From CAMEON01 sp045128275 (GTDB lineage Bacteria; Bacillota; Clostridia; Oscillospirales; CAG-272), in contig JBGVRH010000074.1 in the NCBI GenBank assembly GCA_045128275.1, forward strand, positions 65,994 through 129,993: a stretch of DNA of 64,000 nt. Direction: 5' to 3'. Below the pieces are notes generated by a model. It searched no databases. It saw only the letters and a program-made list of their open reading frames with translations, and was not told the DNA's origin. Of the stretch, positions 1 through 9,500 are shown piece by piece. Both the position numbers and the translations under genes were made by a program. Numbering within the stretch: the first letter of the stretch is position 1; the number at the start of each line of letters is the position of its first letter.

Positions 1-425
1 GACTCATGGGCGGCTATATCATCAAGTGCGGTGAGATCGAGAAGAACGAGGACGGCAGCATCAAGTGCATCCATGCCACCGCCGATCTGGAGACGGGCAA
101 CGGCAATCCCATCGACGGCCGCAAGGTCAAGGGCACCATCCATTGGCTCTCCGCGAAGTATGCCAAGCCCACCACCCTCATGCTCTACGATCGCCTGTTC
201 AACATTGAGAACACCGCCGACGTGCCCGAGGGCAAGACCTACCTGGACTTCCTCAACCCCGATTCCCTCATGAAGATCGAGGGCGCTATGGTGGAGCCCT
301 CCCTGGAGAATGCCGAGGGCGGCGAGCGCTTCCAGTTCGTCCGCTTCGGTTACTTCTGCAAGGATACCAAGAATGAGAACACCTACAACCAGGTAGTCTC
401 CCTCAAGGACAACGCCAAGAAGTAA
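1..425 (+). CDS. glnS: Glutaminyl-tRNA synthetase, C-terminal fragment (5' end outside window)
   Basis: The frame is open at the left edge and ends at TAA 423-425. The ~141 visible residues match the anticodon-binding beta-barrel of class I GlnRS: YIIKCGEIEK, GRKVKGTIHWLSAK, LYDRLFNIEN, DFLNPDSL, EPSLENA, FQFVRFGYFCKD and VSLKD all follow the order seen in E. coli GlnS. The full enzyme charges tRNA-Gln with glutamine in the cytoplasm. The catalytic Rossmann domain lies upstream and cannot be judged. The internal ATG at position 6 is simply Met inside the domain, not a start. The next gene follows after 72 bp with its own ribosome binding site. Confidence 0.93.
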   Translation, partial: LMGGYIIKCGEIEKNEDGSIKCIHATADLETGNGNPIDGRKVKGTIHWLSAKYAKPTTLMLYDRLFNIENTADVPEGKTYLDFLNPDSLMKIEGAMVEPSLENAEGGERFQFVRFGYFCKDTKNENTYNQVVSLKDNAKK

Positions 426-497
426 TTTTCCCCGATGATCAGGGCGCGTTACGTGCCCTTACATACAGCATCCCACAACACGGAAAGGAGAATTCCC

Positions 498-815
498 ATG
501 CCCGATCTGCCCATCCATCTCTTCTGGCTCATCTTCTTTGCTTACATCATCGTGGTTTCCATCTGCTCCATCGTGGTCTGCATCTACGATAAGAAGATCT
601 CCAAGCGCAACAACGTCAAGCTCCGCATCCCCGAGAAGTCCCTGTTCATCTGGTCGGCGATCGGCGGCTCGGTGGCCATGTATATCACCATGCAGCTCAT
701 GCGCCACAAGACCAAGCACGTGTCCTTCATGGTGGGTATCCCCGTGATCTTCGTGCTGCAGGTCGCACTCATCGGTGCGCTGGCCTATTTCGGCATCCTG
801 CCTCCCCTGTTCTGA
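498..815 (+). CDS. DUF1294 small membrane protein
   Basis: A 105-residue protein with three likely membrane segments: residues ~5-28 (LFWLIFFAYIIVVSICSIVV), ~50-62 and ~75-100. The central RIPEKSLFIWSAIGGSVAMY and MRHKTKHVSFMVGIP stretches are typical of DUF1294, whose role is unknown. The start at 498 is chosen because AAAGGAG lies at 484-490, seven bases upstream. An in-frame ATG at 435 would add 21 residues with no membrane character and lacks a ribosome binding site. The gene probably shares a transcript with glnS and ends at a strong hairpin terminator. Confidence 0.8.
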   Translation: MPDLPIHLFWLIFFAYIIVVSICSIVVCIYDKKISKRNNVKLRIPEKSLFIWSAIGGSVAMYITMQLMRHKTKHVSFMVGIPVIFVLQVALIGALAYFGILPPLF

Positions 816-827
816 CCCAAGTGTAAC

Positions 828-865
828 AAAACGGCTACCGTTCATGTGCGGTAGCCGTTTTCTTT
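828..865 (+). terminator. Intrinsic terminator after DUF1294 gene
   Basis: AAAACGGCTACCG pairs with CGGTAGCCGTTTT around a short loop and runs into a T-rich tract. The A-rich left side makes it potentially bidirectional, so it could also end the convergent gene at 864-1913. Confidence 0.85.
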
Positions 866-1913
866 ATGGGAGAGGGGTCTCCTCCCCGTCGTATACGGGG
901 CGAGAGATCTCGGTATCGAGGAGAGCGAGGCGTGCCTTGAGGTCAGCGGTGGGCAGGAGGGTGGGATCGTACAGCCAATCCAGGAGGATGCTCTGCTGGG
1001 GCAGCTCACCCTCTCCGCGCGGGTGGATGAGCTCAGGGAAAGGGTAGAGATCTAGACCGGCCAATGCAGCGGCACCGACCGGGCGAGTATGAATGTCCCA
1101 GATCTGTGGATCATAGGAGGGGAGGACGGGATAGCGCAGGGTGAGGGTCAGCCCTTCGTGGCTTGTCTCATCGGGTAGCTCCAGGCAACAAACACCGCCG
1201 CGGGTGGCGGATCGGTCGCGGATCTCGGTCAGAAGGCAGAGGAGAACCGCCTCCAGCAGGAGCGGGCGGTAGCAACCGACGCGGGTATGAAGATTGACCG
1301 GATGATTCGGATGCTTGCGGCGAAGGGTAAAGGTGAGGTCACAGCCCACAAAGGCGGCCATGCTCCGCATGCCTTCGCGGAGCTCGGCAAGGGATACGCG
1401 ACGGTGCATATCCACGGGAAACAGGGAAGGCGGCGTGCTTTGAAGAGCCTCGCAAGCCTCCATCAAGGGGCGGTAGGAGGCTTCGTCCTTGGCCGTGACG
1501 GCAGAGCCTGCATCCCGCACACGCGCCGATACCAGCATTCCTGCGGGGTTTCCCATGCGATTGACCAAACGGGCGGCTGAAAGGGGATCGGCATGAATGT
1601 GGAGGTAGAGCCCCAGCCCCGCCGAGAGGGCATAGCGGTTCCACAGGACACCCAGACCCAGCTTGGTCATAACAAGGAGGGGGCGAGTGGCCTCCCGCTT
1701 TTCGCTGATATAGGCCAAGGCCTCCTCCGAAAGCTCCAGGCAATCGAGGAGATTGTCCCCCACCTGAACCGTGTTGATATCAGGCACACGGGCGGCTACC
1801 ACACGGCCGAGATCGCTATCGGTTCTGAAGAGGGCAAAGCTCATGCTGAAGAAGTCGGGGGCCAAAGGGAGGGTCGGATCTGTCCATAGCTTTTGGGTGG
1901 CGGAGGGCTTCAC
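864..1913 (-). CDS. Protein of unknown function, 349 aa
   Basis: I do not recognise this family. It begins with GTG (1911-1913), eight bases after AAGGAG, downstream of a consensus promoter at 1953-1981. No signal peptide or membrane segment is evident. It is rich in Leu, Arg and Ala, with HPNHPVNLHTRVGCYRPLLLEA near residue 210 and a Cys pair (GGVCCLEL) near 245. The middle resembles sensory or ATPase-like alpha/beta folds in texture only, since no nucleotide-binding motif is visible. It is convergent with the DUF1294 gene and shares its terminator, so it forms a single-gene transcript. Confidence 0.6.
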   Translation of the reverse strand: MKPSATQKLWTDPTLPLAPDFFSMSFALFRTDSDLGRVVAARVPDINTVQVGDNLLDCLELSEEALAYISEKREATRPLLVMTKLGLGVLWNRYALSAGLGLYLHIHADPLSAARLVNRMGNPAGMLVSARVRDAGSAVTAKDEASYRPLMEACEALQSTPPSLFPVDMHRRVSLAELREGMRSMAAFVGCDLTFTLRRKHPNHPVNLHTRVGCYRPLLLEAVLLCLLTEIRDRSATRGGVCCLELPDETSHEGLTLTLRYPVLPSYDPQIWDIHTRPVGAAALAGLDLYPFPELIHPRGEGELPQQSILLDWLYDPTLLPTADLKARLALLDTEISRPVYDGEETPLP

Positions 1914-1952
1914 GGCAGGGTCTCCTTTACGAGGATGTGTTCTTTCTCCATC

Positions 1953-1981
1953 ATTATACCATATGCGACAAGAGTTTTCAA
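1953..1981 (-). promoter_or_regulatory. Sigma-A-type promoter for the 864-1913 gene
   Basis: Read on the minus strand: TTGAAA (-35, 1976-1981), 17-bp spacer, TATAAT (-10, 1953-1958). The GTG start lies ~35 bp downstream. Confidence 0.8.
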
Positions 1982-2052
1982 GGGATGAACACGAGTATTC
2001 GGAGCGTGATCCAAATGTTCACAAATTATTTGCAAAATTCGCCCTCATAACC

Positions 2053-2081
2053 TTGACAACCCCGATATCTTGTGCTATAAT
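2053..2081 (+). promoter_or_regulatory. Consensus promoter for SH3 lipoprotein gene
   Basis: TTGACA (2053-2058), 17-bp spacer, TATAAT (2076-2081), with a TG extended -10 at 2073-2074. The 5' leader to the start codon is ~105 nt. Confidence 0.88.
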
Positions 2082-2192
2082 ATAAAGTAACAAAGCATAT
2101 CTTGTGTTCGGGCAAGGGATTTTCAGCCATTGGAAATTGTATTTTGCCTGACTCGCATACGTGGAAAATACAAACTACAGGAGGAAAAAACC

Positions 2193-2933
2193 ATGAACAA
2201 GAAACTGCTCACCCTGCTTCTGGCAGGTCTTCTGGTAGCCAGCATGGCTGCTTGCACCCCCAACAAGCCCAACGATGATACCACCGACTCCGGCAACACC
2301 CCCGAGGATAGCTACATCGTGATCGGCACCGACGAGAACGGTAACGACGTCACCGAGATCCCCAGCCAGGAGCCTGTGACCGATCCCTTCGACCCCAGCG
2401 AGTCCGATCCCACTTTTGTGGACGTGACCAAGAAGGTCGTGGTCTTCACCTACACCGCCACCGTGCGCTCCAGCACCGTGATTGCCGAGAACAACGGCGT
2501 GGGCTGGCCCTCTGAGGGTAAGATCCTGGATGTCACCGGTGAGAGCGAGAACTGGTACCGCATCACCTACTCCGTGGACGGTGAGGACAAGGAGTGCTAC
2601 ATCGCCAAGACCGTCGCCGCCGACGCTTCTGCTCTGGATGGCTACACCGACGCGGAGGAAGAGGTAGAGATCATCGTGGACGCTGTGAACGTCCGTTCCT
2701 ACCCCTCTACCGCCAGCGAAAAGTCTGTCCGCGGCAGCCTGAAGAAGGGCGCCAAGGTCACCCGCGTGGCCGTCAGCGAGAAGTGGAGCCGCATCCTCTT
2801 TGAGGTCGTTTCCGAGACCGAGACCGACGCCGAGGGTAACGCCAAGGTGGAGATCAAGCAGTACTACGTCAGCAACGACTGCCTGAAGGTTGTGGAGGGT
2901 GCTACCGAGTCCACCACCGAGGCCGCTGAGTAA
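2193..2933 (+). CDS. Secreted lipoprotein with two SH3-type domains
   Basis: The 246-residue protein starts with a lipoprotein signal (KKLLTLLLAGLLVASMAAC), so Cys is expected to be lipidated and membrane-anchored outside the cell. An acidic, Thr/Asp-rich linker follows to residue ~75. Two bacterial SH3-like repeats come next, at ~80-145 (TATVRSSTV...GWPSEGKILDVTG...WYRITY) and ~160-225 (VNVRSYPSTASEKSVRGSLKKGAKVTRVAVSEKWSRI). Such domains usually bind cell-wall peptidoglycan; no enzyme domain is present. The start at 2193 follows AGGAGG at 2179-2184. An upstream in-frame ATG at 2130 would place charged residues before the signal and is rejected. Confidence 0.82.
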   Translation: MNKKLLTLLLAGLLVASMAACTPNKPNDDTTDSGNTPEDSYIVIGTDENGNDVTEIPSQEPVTDPFDPSESDPTFVDVTKKVVVFTYTATVRSSTVIAENNGVGWPSEGKILDVTGESENWYRITYSVDGEDKECYIAKTVAADASALDGYTDAEEEVEIIVDAVNVRSYPSTASEKSVRGSLKKGAKVTRVAVSEKWSRILFEVVSETETDAEGNAKVEIKQYYVSNDCLKVVEGATESTTEAAE

Positions 2934-2952
2934 GTCTCATTCCATTCAATCA

Positions 2953-2994
2953 AAAACGGTGTCATCCACTTGGGTGACACCGTTCTTTTGTTTG
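2953..2994 (+). terminator. Terminator between convergent genes
   Basis: AACGGTGTCA pairs with TGACACCGTT, followed by TCTTTTGTTT. It lies between the SH3 lipoprotein gene and the convergent nitroreductase gene and probably works in both directions. Confidence 0.85.
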
Positions 2995-3003
2995 TATGGC
3001 GGT

Positions 3004-3525
3004 TTATTCGGCGTAGTAGACCCGTCCCTCCTTGCGGGCGGGAGGCGCGGGAAGCTCGCAGTCGGCATAGCCCAGGACACAGTTACCGATGCCCTCGTAG
3101 TCTCCCGTGAGGCCCAGAGAGGCCAGGAACTCCTTCCAATGGGGCATTTCAAAGGTCTCGGCGGCGCGGTGGATCCAGCAGCTCCCTACACCCAGGGCGT
3201 GGGCGGCCAGCATGAGGTTGCCCATAACCAGGGCACCGTCGTGAATATAGGTTCTTCTTCCCTTCTCGGCCAGCACCACCAGCACCACGGGCGCGCCGTA
3301 AAAGGGATCACGGTTGGTGCCCATGACGGCGGCGTTGTCGCGGGAGAGGCGGTCGCGGGTTTCCTTGTCGGTGATGGCGATGATGACGGTGTTCTGGGTG
3401 TTCATGCCGCTGGGGGCGTAGAGCCCTGCCTGAATAATGGCGTCGATGGTCTCGCGGGGGAGCATGTCGGGCTTGAAGGCGCGGATGGAACGGCGGGTGA
3501 GGATGGTCTGCATGGTCTCGTTCAT
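3004..3525 (-). CDS. Nitroreductase family flavoprotein
   Basis: A 173-residue protein. Residues 1-40 contain TRRSIRAFKPDMLP and AGLYAPSGMNTQNT, the FMN-phosphate and dimer-interface signature of the nitroreductase fold. The C-terminal half has ALGVGSCWIH and IGNCVLGYAD, which complete the FMN site. The family uses NAD(P)H and FMN to reduce nitro compounds, quinones or other electron acceptors; the physiological substrate cannot be read from sequence. The start MNETMQTIL at 3525 is chosen over an upstream Met because GGGAGG sits nine bases ahead and a consensus promoter ends just upstream, at 3551. It is short for the family but complete. Confidence 0.85.
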   Translation of the reverse strand: MNETMQTILTRRSIRAFKPDMLPRETIDAIIQAGLYAPSGMNTQNTVIIAITDKETRDRLSRDNAAVMGTNRDPFYGAPVVLVVLAEKGRRTYIHDGALVMGNLMLAAHALGVGSCWIHRAAETFEMPHWKEFLASLGLTGDYEGIGNCVLGYADCELPAPPARKEGRVYYAE

Positions 3526-3550
3526 GGGGGTGTACCTCCCTTTTTTCTTT

Positions 3551-3579
3551 ATTATACCAAAGGATTCCGGTTCTGTCAA
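3551..3579 (-). promoter_or_regulatory. Promoter for nitroreductase gene
   Basis: Minus strand TTGACA (3574-3579), 17-bp spacer, TATAAT (3551-3556). Confidence 0.85.
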
Positions 3580-3757
3580 GCACAAGTTATTTGGCAAGCG
3601 TGCAAGAATTTTCGTCCACAGGGTATAATCCTTGTCGTTTTTTCAAATAATACCCATACGAGGCAGAATCCTGCCCGCAGTCATGCACTCTTCGGCGGTG
3701 GAATCCCTTGCCGCCATTCGCATACAGTACAGAAACATCAGAAAGGACTCCGTTACC

Positions 3758-4312
3758 ATGAAAGCTACCGGAATCGTAAGACGCATCGACGACCTCGGCC
3801 GTGTCGTCATCCCCAAGGAGATCCGCCGCACCATGCGCATCCGCGAGGGGGATCCCCTGGAAATTTATACCGACCGCGAGGGAGAGGTCATCTTCAAGAA
3901 GTATTCCCCCATTGGCGAGCTGGCCTCCTTCGCGGGGCAGTACGCCGAGACCCTCCACAAGACCTGTGGTCTGGCCGTTGCCATCTGCGACCGCGACTCG
4001 GTCATTGCCTGCGCGGGGATCTCCAAGCGGGAGTACCAGGAAAAATCCCTCTCCGAGGCCGTGGAACACATGATGGAGAAGCGTACCTTCTATGCCAACA
4101 ACGGGGACACCGAGCCCAGGAGCATCATCCGCGACGGCGGGGCCCACACGGTCAGCTGCGCCATGCCCATCATCAGCGAGGGGGACGTGGTAGGCTGTGT
4201 GGTCTCCGCCAAGCCCCTTGAGGGGGATGGTACTGACCGCCTGGCCTTTGATATTGAGGCCAAGCTCATCCAGACAGCCGCAGGCTTCTTGGGCCGCCAG
4301 CTGGAGACCTGA
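3758..4312 (+). CDS. spoVT: Stage V sporulation protein T-like regulator (AbrB + GAF)
   Basis: The 184-residue protein begins with the hallmark MKATGIVRRIDDLGRVVIPK and continues REIRRTMRIREGDPLEIYTD, the swapped-hairpin AbrB DNA-binding domain (residues 1-52). Residues ~55-180 form a GAF-like domain, as in B. subtilis SpoVT (178 aa). SpoVT controls forespore gene expression late in sporulation under sigma-G, so its presence supports a spore former. The start is set by GAAAGGA at 3741-3747. A TATAAT at 3624-3629 lacks a good -35 element, and I could not place a convincing sigma-G promoter. Confidence 0.93.
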   Translation: MKATGIVRRIDDLGRVVIPKEIRRTMRIREGDPLEIYTDREGEVIFKKYSPIGELASFAGQYAETLHKTCGLAVAICDRDSVIACAGISKREYQEKSLSEAVEHMMEKRTFYANNGDTEPRSIIRDGGAHTVSCAMPIISEGDVVGCVVSAKPLEGDGTDRLAFDIEAKLIQTAAGFLGRQLET

Positions 4313-4328
4313 CCCAAGGGGAGCCATA

Positions 4329-4370
4329 GAAAAAGGTGCCACCCGATTGCTCGGATGGCACCTTTATTGG
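4329..4370. terminator. Bidirectional terminator between spoVT and ABC operon
   Basis: AAAGGTGCCA pairs with TGGCACCTTT around a loop, with A-rich left and T-rich right flanks. It ends spoVT and also the long minus-strand transport operon. Confidence 0.85.
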
Positions 4371-4400
4371 TTTCGGAGTTTCCTCCGAGGGGATTGCGAA

Positions 4401-5501
4401 TTACTCGGCGGTCAGACCGGAGCGCTCGATACCCTGAACCAGGAAGTTCTGGCCGAAGCAGTACAGGATGACCAGGGGAGCAATGATACACAGACCGCAG
4501 GTGTTGCGGATCGCCGCGTAGTACATGTTCTGACCTGCGTAGTCTGTCTTCAGGGACGTGGGGACCTCCACGATGTCGGGCATCAGGGTGATCTTGGACG
4601 TGGTGAAGAACAGCTCGGTGTAGAAGTCGTCCATCCACTGCCAGCAGAAGGAGAACATGAAGACGGTGACCATCATGGGGATCGACAGGGGAAGGATGAT
4701 GGTGAAGAAGGTGTGGAACACGCCCGAACCGTCGATGTAGGCCGACTCCTCCAGAGCATCCGGCACGCCGGTGAAGAACTGGCGCAGCAGGAAGATGTAC
4801 AGACCGTTCTTGAACGCCAGACCGGTTGCCGACAGGATCGCCAGAGGCCAGTAGGTGTTGGTCAGAGGCAGAGCGAAGTCGTCCAGCTTGAAGATCTGGA
4901 TGCCTGCCAGAACCTCGTTGAAGCCGTCGGGCATGAAGCCGATGCTGGCTCCGCCGCTGAGGAAGGACAGGATGCCCAGAACGTCAAAGTAACGGAAGTG
5001 CATGAACATGGAGAGCTGCAGGGTCTGGTGAGGCACGATCATGGTCAGGATGACCAGCAGCATGATGATGCTGTTACCCTTGAAGCGGAACTTAGCAAGA
5101 CCGTAACCGATCAGGCAGCAGACGAAGGTCTGGAGCAGACCGCAGAGCAGGGAGATCAGCAGGGTGTTGGCGAATGCCTCCCAGTAATCCAGCTCGAACA
5201 GGACAGCCTTGTAAATATCCAGGGTAAAGTTCTTGGGGATCAGACGGACCGTCACGTCCACGAAGTCCTCGGGAGACATGAAGGAACCGGCGATCTTGGA
5301 GATGAAGGGGAACAGGACCACGTAGGAGATACCCACGAGCAGGACCATACGGAAGATGATCCAGGCGACCTGCTGGAAGAAGTAGAGGTTCAGGAATTTA
5401 GCCTTCAGTCTCTCCTTCAGAGGGGTACGCTCGAACTCAACGCGGATCTTATTCTTGGACTCTTTCGTGATCTTGGGTGTATTTTGCATATTCGTATCCA
5501 T
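4401..5501 (-). CDS. CUT1-type sugar ABC permease (MalG-like), second pair
   Basis: A 366-residue inner-membrane protein with six predicted segments (first ~residues 48-70). The cytoplasmic EAA loop near residue 240 (LEESAYIDGSGVFHTFFTIILPLS) contacts the ATPase of carbohydrate-uptake ABC importers. It is longer than usual MalG proteins because of a ~45-residue charged N-terminus and an insert between segments (GGASIGFMPDGFNEVLAGIQIFK). It is the last gene of the minus-strand operon. Its ribosome binding site overlaps the stop codon of the preceding permease gene, suggesting translational coupling. No ATPase gene lies nearby, so a shared MsmK-type ATPase elsewhere is inferred. Confidence 0.85.
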   Translation of the reverse strand: MDTNMQNTPKITKESKNKIRVEFERTPLKERLKAKFLNLYFFQQVAWIIFRMVLLVGISYVVLFPFISKIAGSFMSPEDFVDVTVRLIPKNFTLDIYKAVLFELDYWEAFANTLLISLLCGLLQTFVCCLIGYGLAKFRFKGNSIIMLLVILTMIVPHQTLQLSMFMHFRYFDVLGILSFLSGGASIGFMPDGFNEVLAGIQIFKLDDFALPLTNTYWPLAILSATGLAFKNGLYIFLLRQFFTGVPDALEESAYIDGSGVFHTFFTIILPLSIPMMVTVFMFSFCWQWMDDFYTELFFTTSKITLMPDIVEVPTSLKTDYAGQNMYYAAIRNTCGLCIIAPLVILYCFGQNFLVQGIERSGLTAE

Positions 5502-5513
5502 TTCTATACCTCC

Positions 5514-6488
5514 TTAATCACGTTTCTGGTAGAAGACGAATGCCGAGAAGATACCGGCGACCGCAGCCAGGATGAGCATAACGATCAGGAAGTACATCCA
5601 CGCCATGGCGGAGGAGAGAACCTGACCGTCGGAGCCCTGGTACACCTGGTTGATGTACTTCATGACCGAGTTGGAATCGGTGGTGAAGGAGTCGATGATG
5701 GTGTACACGGCGTTGACCAGGATCATGGGGCTGATCATGGGGAAGGTGATCTTCCAGAAGGTCTCCCAAGAGGTACAACCGTCGATGCGGCAAGCCTCGT
5801 AGATAGCGGGGGAGATGGACTGAAGACCGGCCAGGAAGATCAGCATCTGAACACCGGAACGGTTCACGATATCATAGATCTCGTTGATCATCTTAACGAC
5901 GTACTCGACCAGCTCTTTACCGATCTTCATGGAGTAGAACAAACGCTCGATATCCATGACGGAAACGATCTCGCTGGCGGCACTTTTCTCCGAGCCGTCG
6001 ATGGAATCGCTACCCTCCATCATGGTACCCAGAATGTTCTGGCCCTCGATGGACTCCATGATACCCGTGGAAAGAATGACGGGGATGAAGAAGATCGCGC
6101 GGAAGACAGCACGGCCGGCCATCTTCTGGTTCAGAAGAACGGCCATGAACAGGGAGAAGATCAGGATTGCGGGGACGTCGAAGGCCAGCTCCTTCAGACC
6201 CTGAATCAGGGTCTGAACAAAGAGCGGGTCCTCAAACAGGGCGTCACTGTAGTTCTCGAGGCCTACGAACTCCAGGGTGTAACCACCACCGGTTACGATA
6301 TGGAGGCTATGGAAGCTCATGAAGATGGAGTTCCAGATGATAGGCAGGTAAACGAGAAGGAAACCAATGACGAAGGGCAGAACGAATACCCAGCCGGCGC
6401 GAGCCTTCTTCTTGTCCAAGGAAGCCACCTTGCGCTTCTTGGCCTTAGGCGCGCTGACCGTCTGTTGAAGCTTCGCTTCGTTGGTCAT
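5514..6488 (-). CDS. CUT1-type sugar ABC permease (MalF-like), second pair
   Basis: A 324-residue membrane protein. Residues 30-55 (GWVFVLPFVIGFLLVYLPIIWNS, in part) form the first segment. The EAA loop near residue 245 reads IYEACRIDGCTSWETFWKITFPM. It has an unusually long periplasmic-side loop (~150-215, MMEGSDSIDGSEKSAASE and following) rich in charged residues. It pairs with the next gene to make the heterodimeric membrane channel. It lies directly downstream of the 1915-residue DUF5696-type gene, so the second channel and that secreted protein are probably produced together. Confidence 0.85.
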   Translation of the reverse strand: MTNEAKLQQTVSAPKAKKRKVASLDKKKARAGWVFVLPFVIGFLLVYLPIIWNSIFMSFHSLHIVTGGGYTLEFVGLENYSDALFEDPLFVQTLIQGLKELAFDVPAILIFSLFMAVLLNQKMAGRAVFRAIFFIPVILSTGIMESIEGQNILGTMMEGSDSIDGSEKSAASEIVSVMDIERLFYSMKIGKELVEYVVKMINEIYDIVNRSGVQMLIFLAGLQSISPAIYEACRIDGCTSWETFWKITFPMISPMILVNAVYTIIDSFTTDSNSVMKYINQVYQGSDGQVLSSAMAWMYFLIVMLILAAVAGIFSAFVFYQKRD

Positions 6489-6522
6489 AGTAATGTTACC
6501 TCTCTTTCTTTCTTAGTCCGCA

Positions 6523-9500
6523 TCAGTGCATTACGACCACGTAACCATATGCAGGGATGGTGTACGTGACGTCGCCGTACTTAACGTTCACCGAGAAGTT
6601 GTTGTAGTTCAGGATGAAGGTCTTGTAAGCGGAATAACTGCCGTCAGCGTTCTTGGTACCGTAGGTAACAGATACGATGCGACCGTCATCGGACAGGTAG
6701 CGGGAAGCCTCATCGCCATCGTCGCCACCCATGCCGGGGCCCTTGGGAGGCTCGATCAGAGCGTCGATCTGCTCCTCGGTGAGGTCGGAGTAAGCGGTGA
6801 CGAAGAAGTACATGAGATCCTTCAGACCCATAGCGGCCTCGTTCAGGGTGCCGGCGTAGATCTCGGAGACATGGAACTTGGGCAGCTCGTCAGCGGAGAG
6901 CAGCTCCAGGACTTCGGTGTAGTAGCAGTACTCGAGGTAGCGGAGAGCCTCGGGACGGAGGATATCGCGCTTGGATTCATCGGCGAACTTGGCCTTGATC
7001 AGAGCGCTGACCAGCTCGTTACCGAGTGCCTCGTACTCCTCAGCGGTGAACATAGCGCGGAGGTTGTAGTTGGGCAGGAAGCCACGCTTGGTGTTCTCCT
7101 TGGCCTGGGCCAGCAGCAGGGGCAGACGATCCTCGAAGTCATTGTCCAGGATCTTGAGCGCGTTGTTGACCTTGGTGGCACCACCCTCCACAGAGAGGGT
7201 AGGCTTCTCGGAGAGATCGTAGCCCTCGAAGGAGGTGAAGAGCAGGTATGCGTAGTAAGCCAGGATGTCATCCTCGGTGCTGAACTTACCCTCGGCGGAG
7301 TGAGTGACCTCGGAAGCGATCGACTTCACAAAGTCGTGGACATTGTTCTCGGAATCACCCAGGATGTTGGCGACCTCGGCGTAGATGTCGTAGACAGTGT
7401 ACTCGGCGGGCAGCTTAGCCTTAATGGACTCGACGTTCTCGGCGACCTTGCTACGGATGGCAGCATCCATCTTAGCCATCTGGGCGTCGTAGAAGTAGTT
7501 GTCGACATCCTTCAGAATCTGGTCTCTCATGAGAGCGAGGACGTTGTAGTAGACGTAGTCCTTAACGTCGGCGGCGGGATCGTAGCCCTCGTCCAGAGCC
7601 TCGGTATACTTGTCGTGGAGAGCGATGATCTCAGCGACAACGGCCTCGGCCTCAGCCACGGTAGAGGTAGCGGTCAGCTTGGACAGGATCACCTGAGCCT
7701 CGTCGCGGAGCTTGAAGGTAGTCTTGTTGCCCTCGGCGTCCTCAACGTCGTAGGAAGCATTCTCCAGGGTAGGAGCCTTGTCCTTGCCCAGGATCTTGGT
7801 AGCGAAGGCCTTCAGGAACGCCTTCTCCAGCTGGGTGCGGACGTCGCCGTAAGCGCCCTTGACGGAATCGTTGATGCCGTCCAGGAGAGCCTGCAGCTCA
7901 GTGTCGGCCTTCATAGCCTTGACGATATCCTCGTACTTGGTCTCGTCGCCGAACTCATAGGCATCGGCGCGGAGGCTGACCAGGAGGTCAATGCTGGCGT
8001 TGGTCTGAGTGGAAACGGTGATGACCTGGAGGGTCACGTCGCCTGCGTCGGCGGGAGCGATCTCGTCGATGGCGGCGCGGTAGTAGGAGCTCTCGATGTA
8101 GTTGCGGAGATCGGCTCTCATGGTATCGGGAGTGGCGTACTCAACAGCCTTCTCGGCGGGAATGATGTTCTGCTCGGTACGGATGTTCTTGTTGATGATC
8201 TCAACACCGGCATCGATCAGCTTCTCCATCTGCTCCTCGGTGAAGTACTTGGAGAGCGTGTAGTCGCCGTTCTCGATGTTGTAGAGAACGCCCTTAGGAC
8301 CGGTCAGCACAGCCTTGATCTCATCGTCGATCAGCTTGACGACGTTGTTGATGTTGGCGGTGTTGGGAACGATACGGCCCTTATCGTTGATACGGGTGGG
8401 AACGAAGTTCAGAGCGGGGACCACGGAGCCTGCGGACAGGTTGGTGATCTGGGCGTACAGCAGGGAGACGAAGTAATCGCGGATGTTGTCCTCGATACCG
8501 CCGTCCATGTTGGCGATGATGGGATCGAAGCTGTAGCTCTCGCCCAGCAGCTCGCTGATGAAGAGGATCAGACCGTCCACGGAGGACTTGTCAGCCTTCA
8601 GGCCGTACTTGGCGATCAGCTGATCGTCGGTCATATCCTTGTTGGCAGCCAGGTAGCGGAGGATATCCAGCTCGCTCATGAGCAGGCCGTAGTCCTCGGC
8701 GGCGAGCATCTTGTACAGGTTCTCGGCCTTGCCGACGATACCTGCGCTGGAGTGGTTCGCCTCACCGTAGCTGGAGAAGATCAGGGTAGAAATGTGGGTG
8801 TACAGGAAGGTATCGACCTCGGCCTTATCAACGGTCATGTTGAACTTGACGCCCAGAGTCGTCTCCATGAGCTTCTCGGTGTTCGCCAGCTGGATCTCGA
8901 TCTCGTTGATGATGGACTGAGGGCAACCCTCGGTGTTGTTGATGAGCAGCTTACCTGCCTTAGCGTCCTCAAGGAGCTTGGTCAGGGCGGCGTACTCATT
9001 CTCGATGGTCACGATAGCGCGGCCAACGTTACGGATGTAGGTTCTGAGCTGACCCAGAGCCTGCTTCTCGGCAGCCTCGGCGGTGGAGACGATGGGCTCC
9101 ATCTCCTTCTTGCCTGCCTCGTCGGCGGCCTCGTACTCGGCCATAACGGCGTCGTAAGCGGCCTTAGCCTCAACGTAAGTGGCGAGACGGCGCTCGAAGG
9201 AACGGTCACCGGTGACGTACATGTAAGCAGCACCGGAGATACCGCTGTAGTAGGTCACGCAGTCCTTCACGAAGCGGCCTGCGGCGATCTCAACGTTGGC
9301 GATCTGGTCACGGGCATCAGCGACGGCCTCGGCCTTCTGCTTTGCCTCGTACTCAGCCTTGTTGTTCTGGAAGTCCAGGACGGACTCGAACTCGGAGGTC
9401 AGGTCACGATCCAGCTCGTCGATATCGGGAACACGCATACCGGACAGGAACTGGTGGTCGATGATGAGCTTGTTCTGAACGTCCTTCATCTCGGTGTTCA

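Noticed and set aside
3624..3629. TATAAT as the spoVT promoter
   Set aside because: No acceptable -35 element at 16-18 bp, and SpoVT is usually sigma-G controlled; left unassigned.
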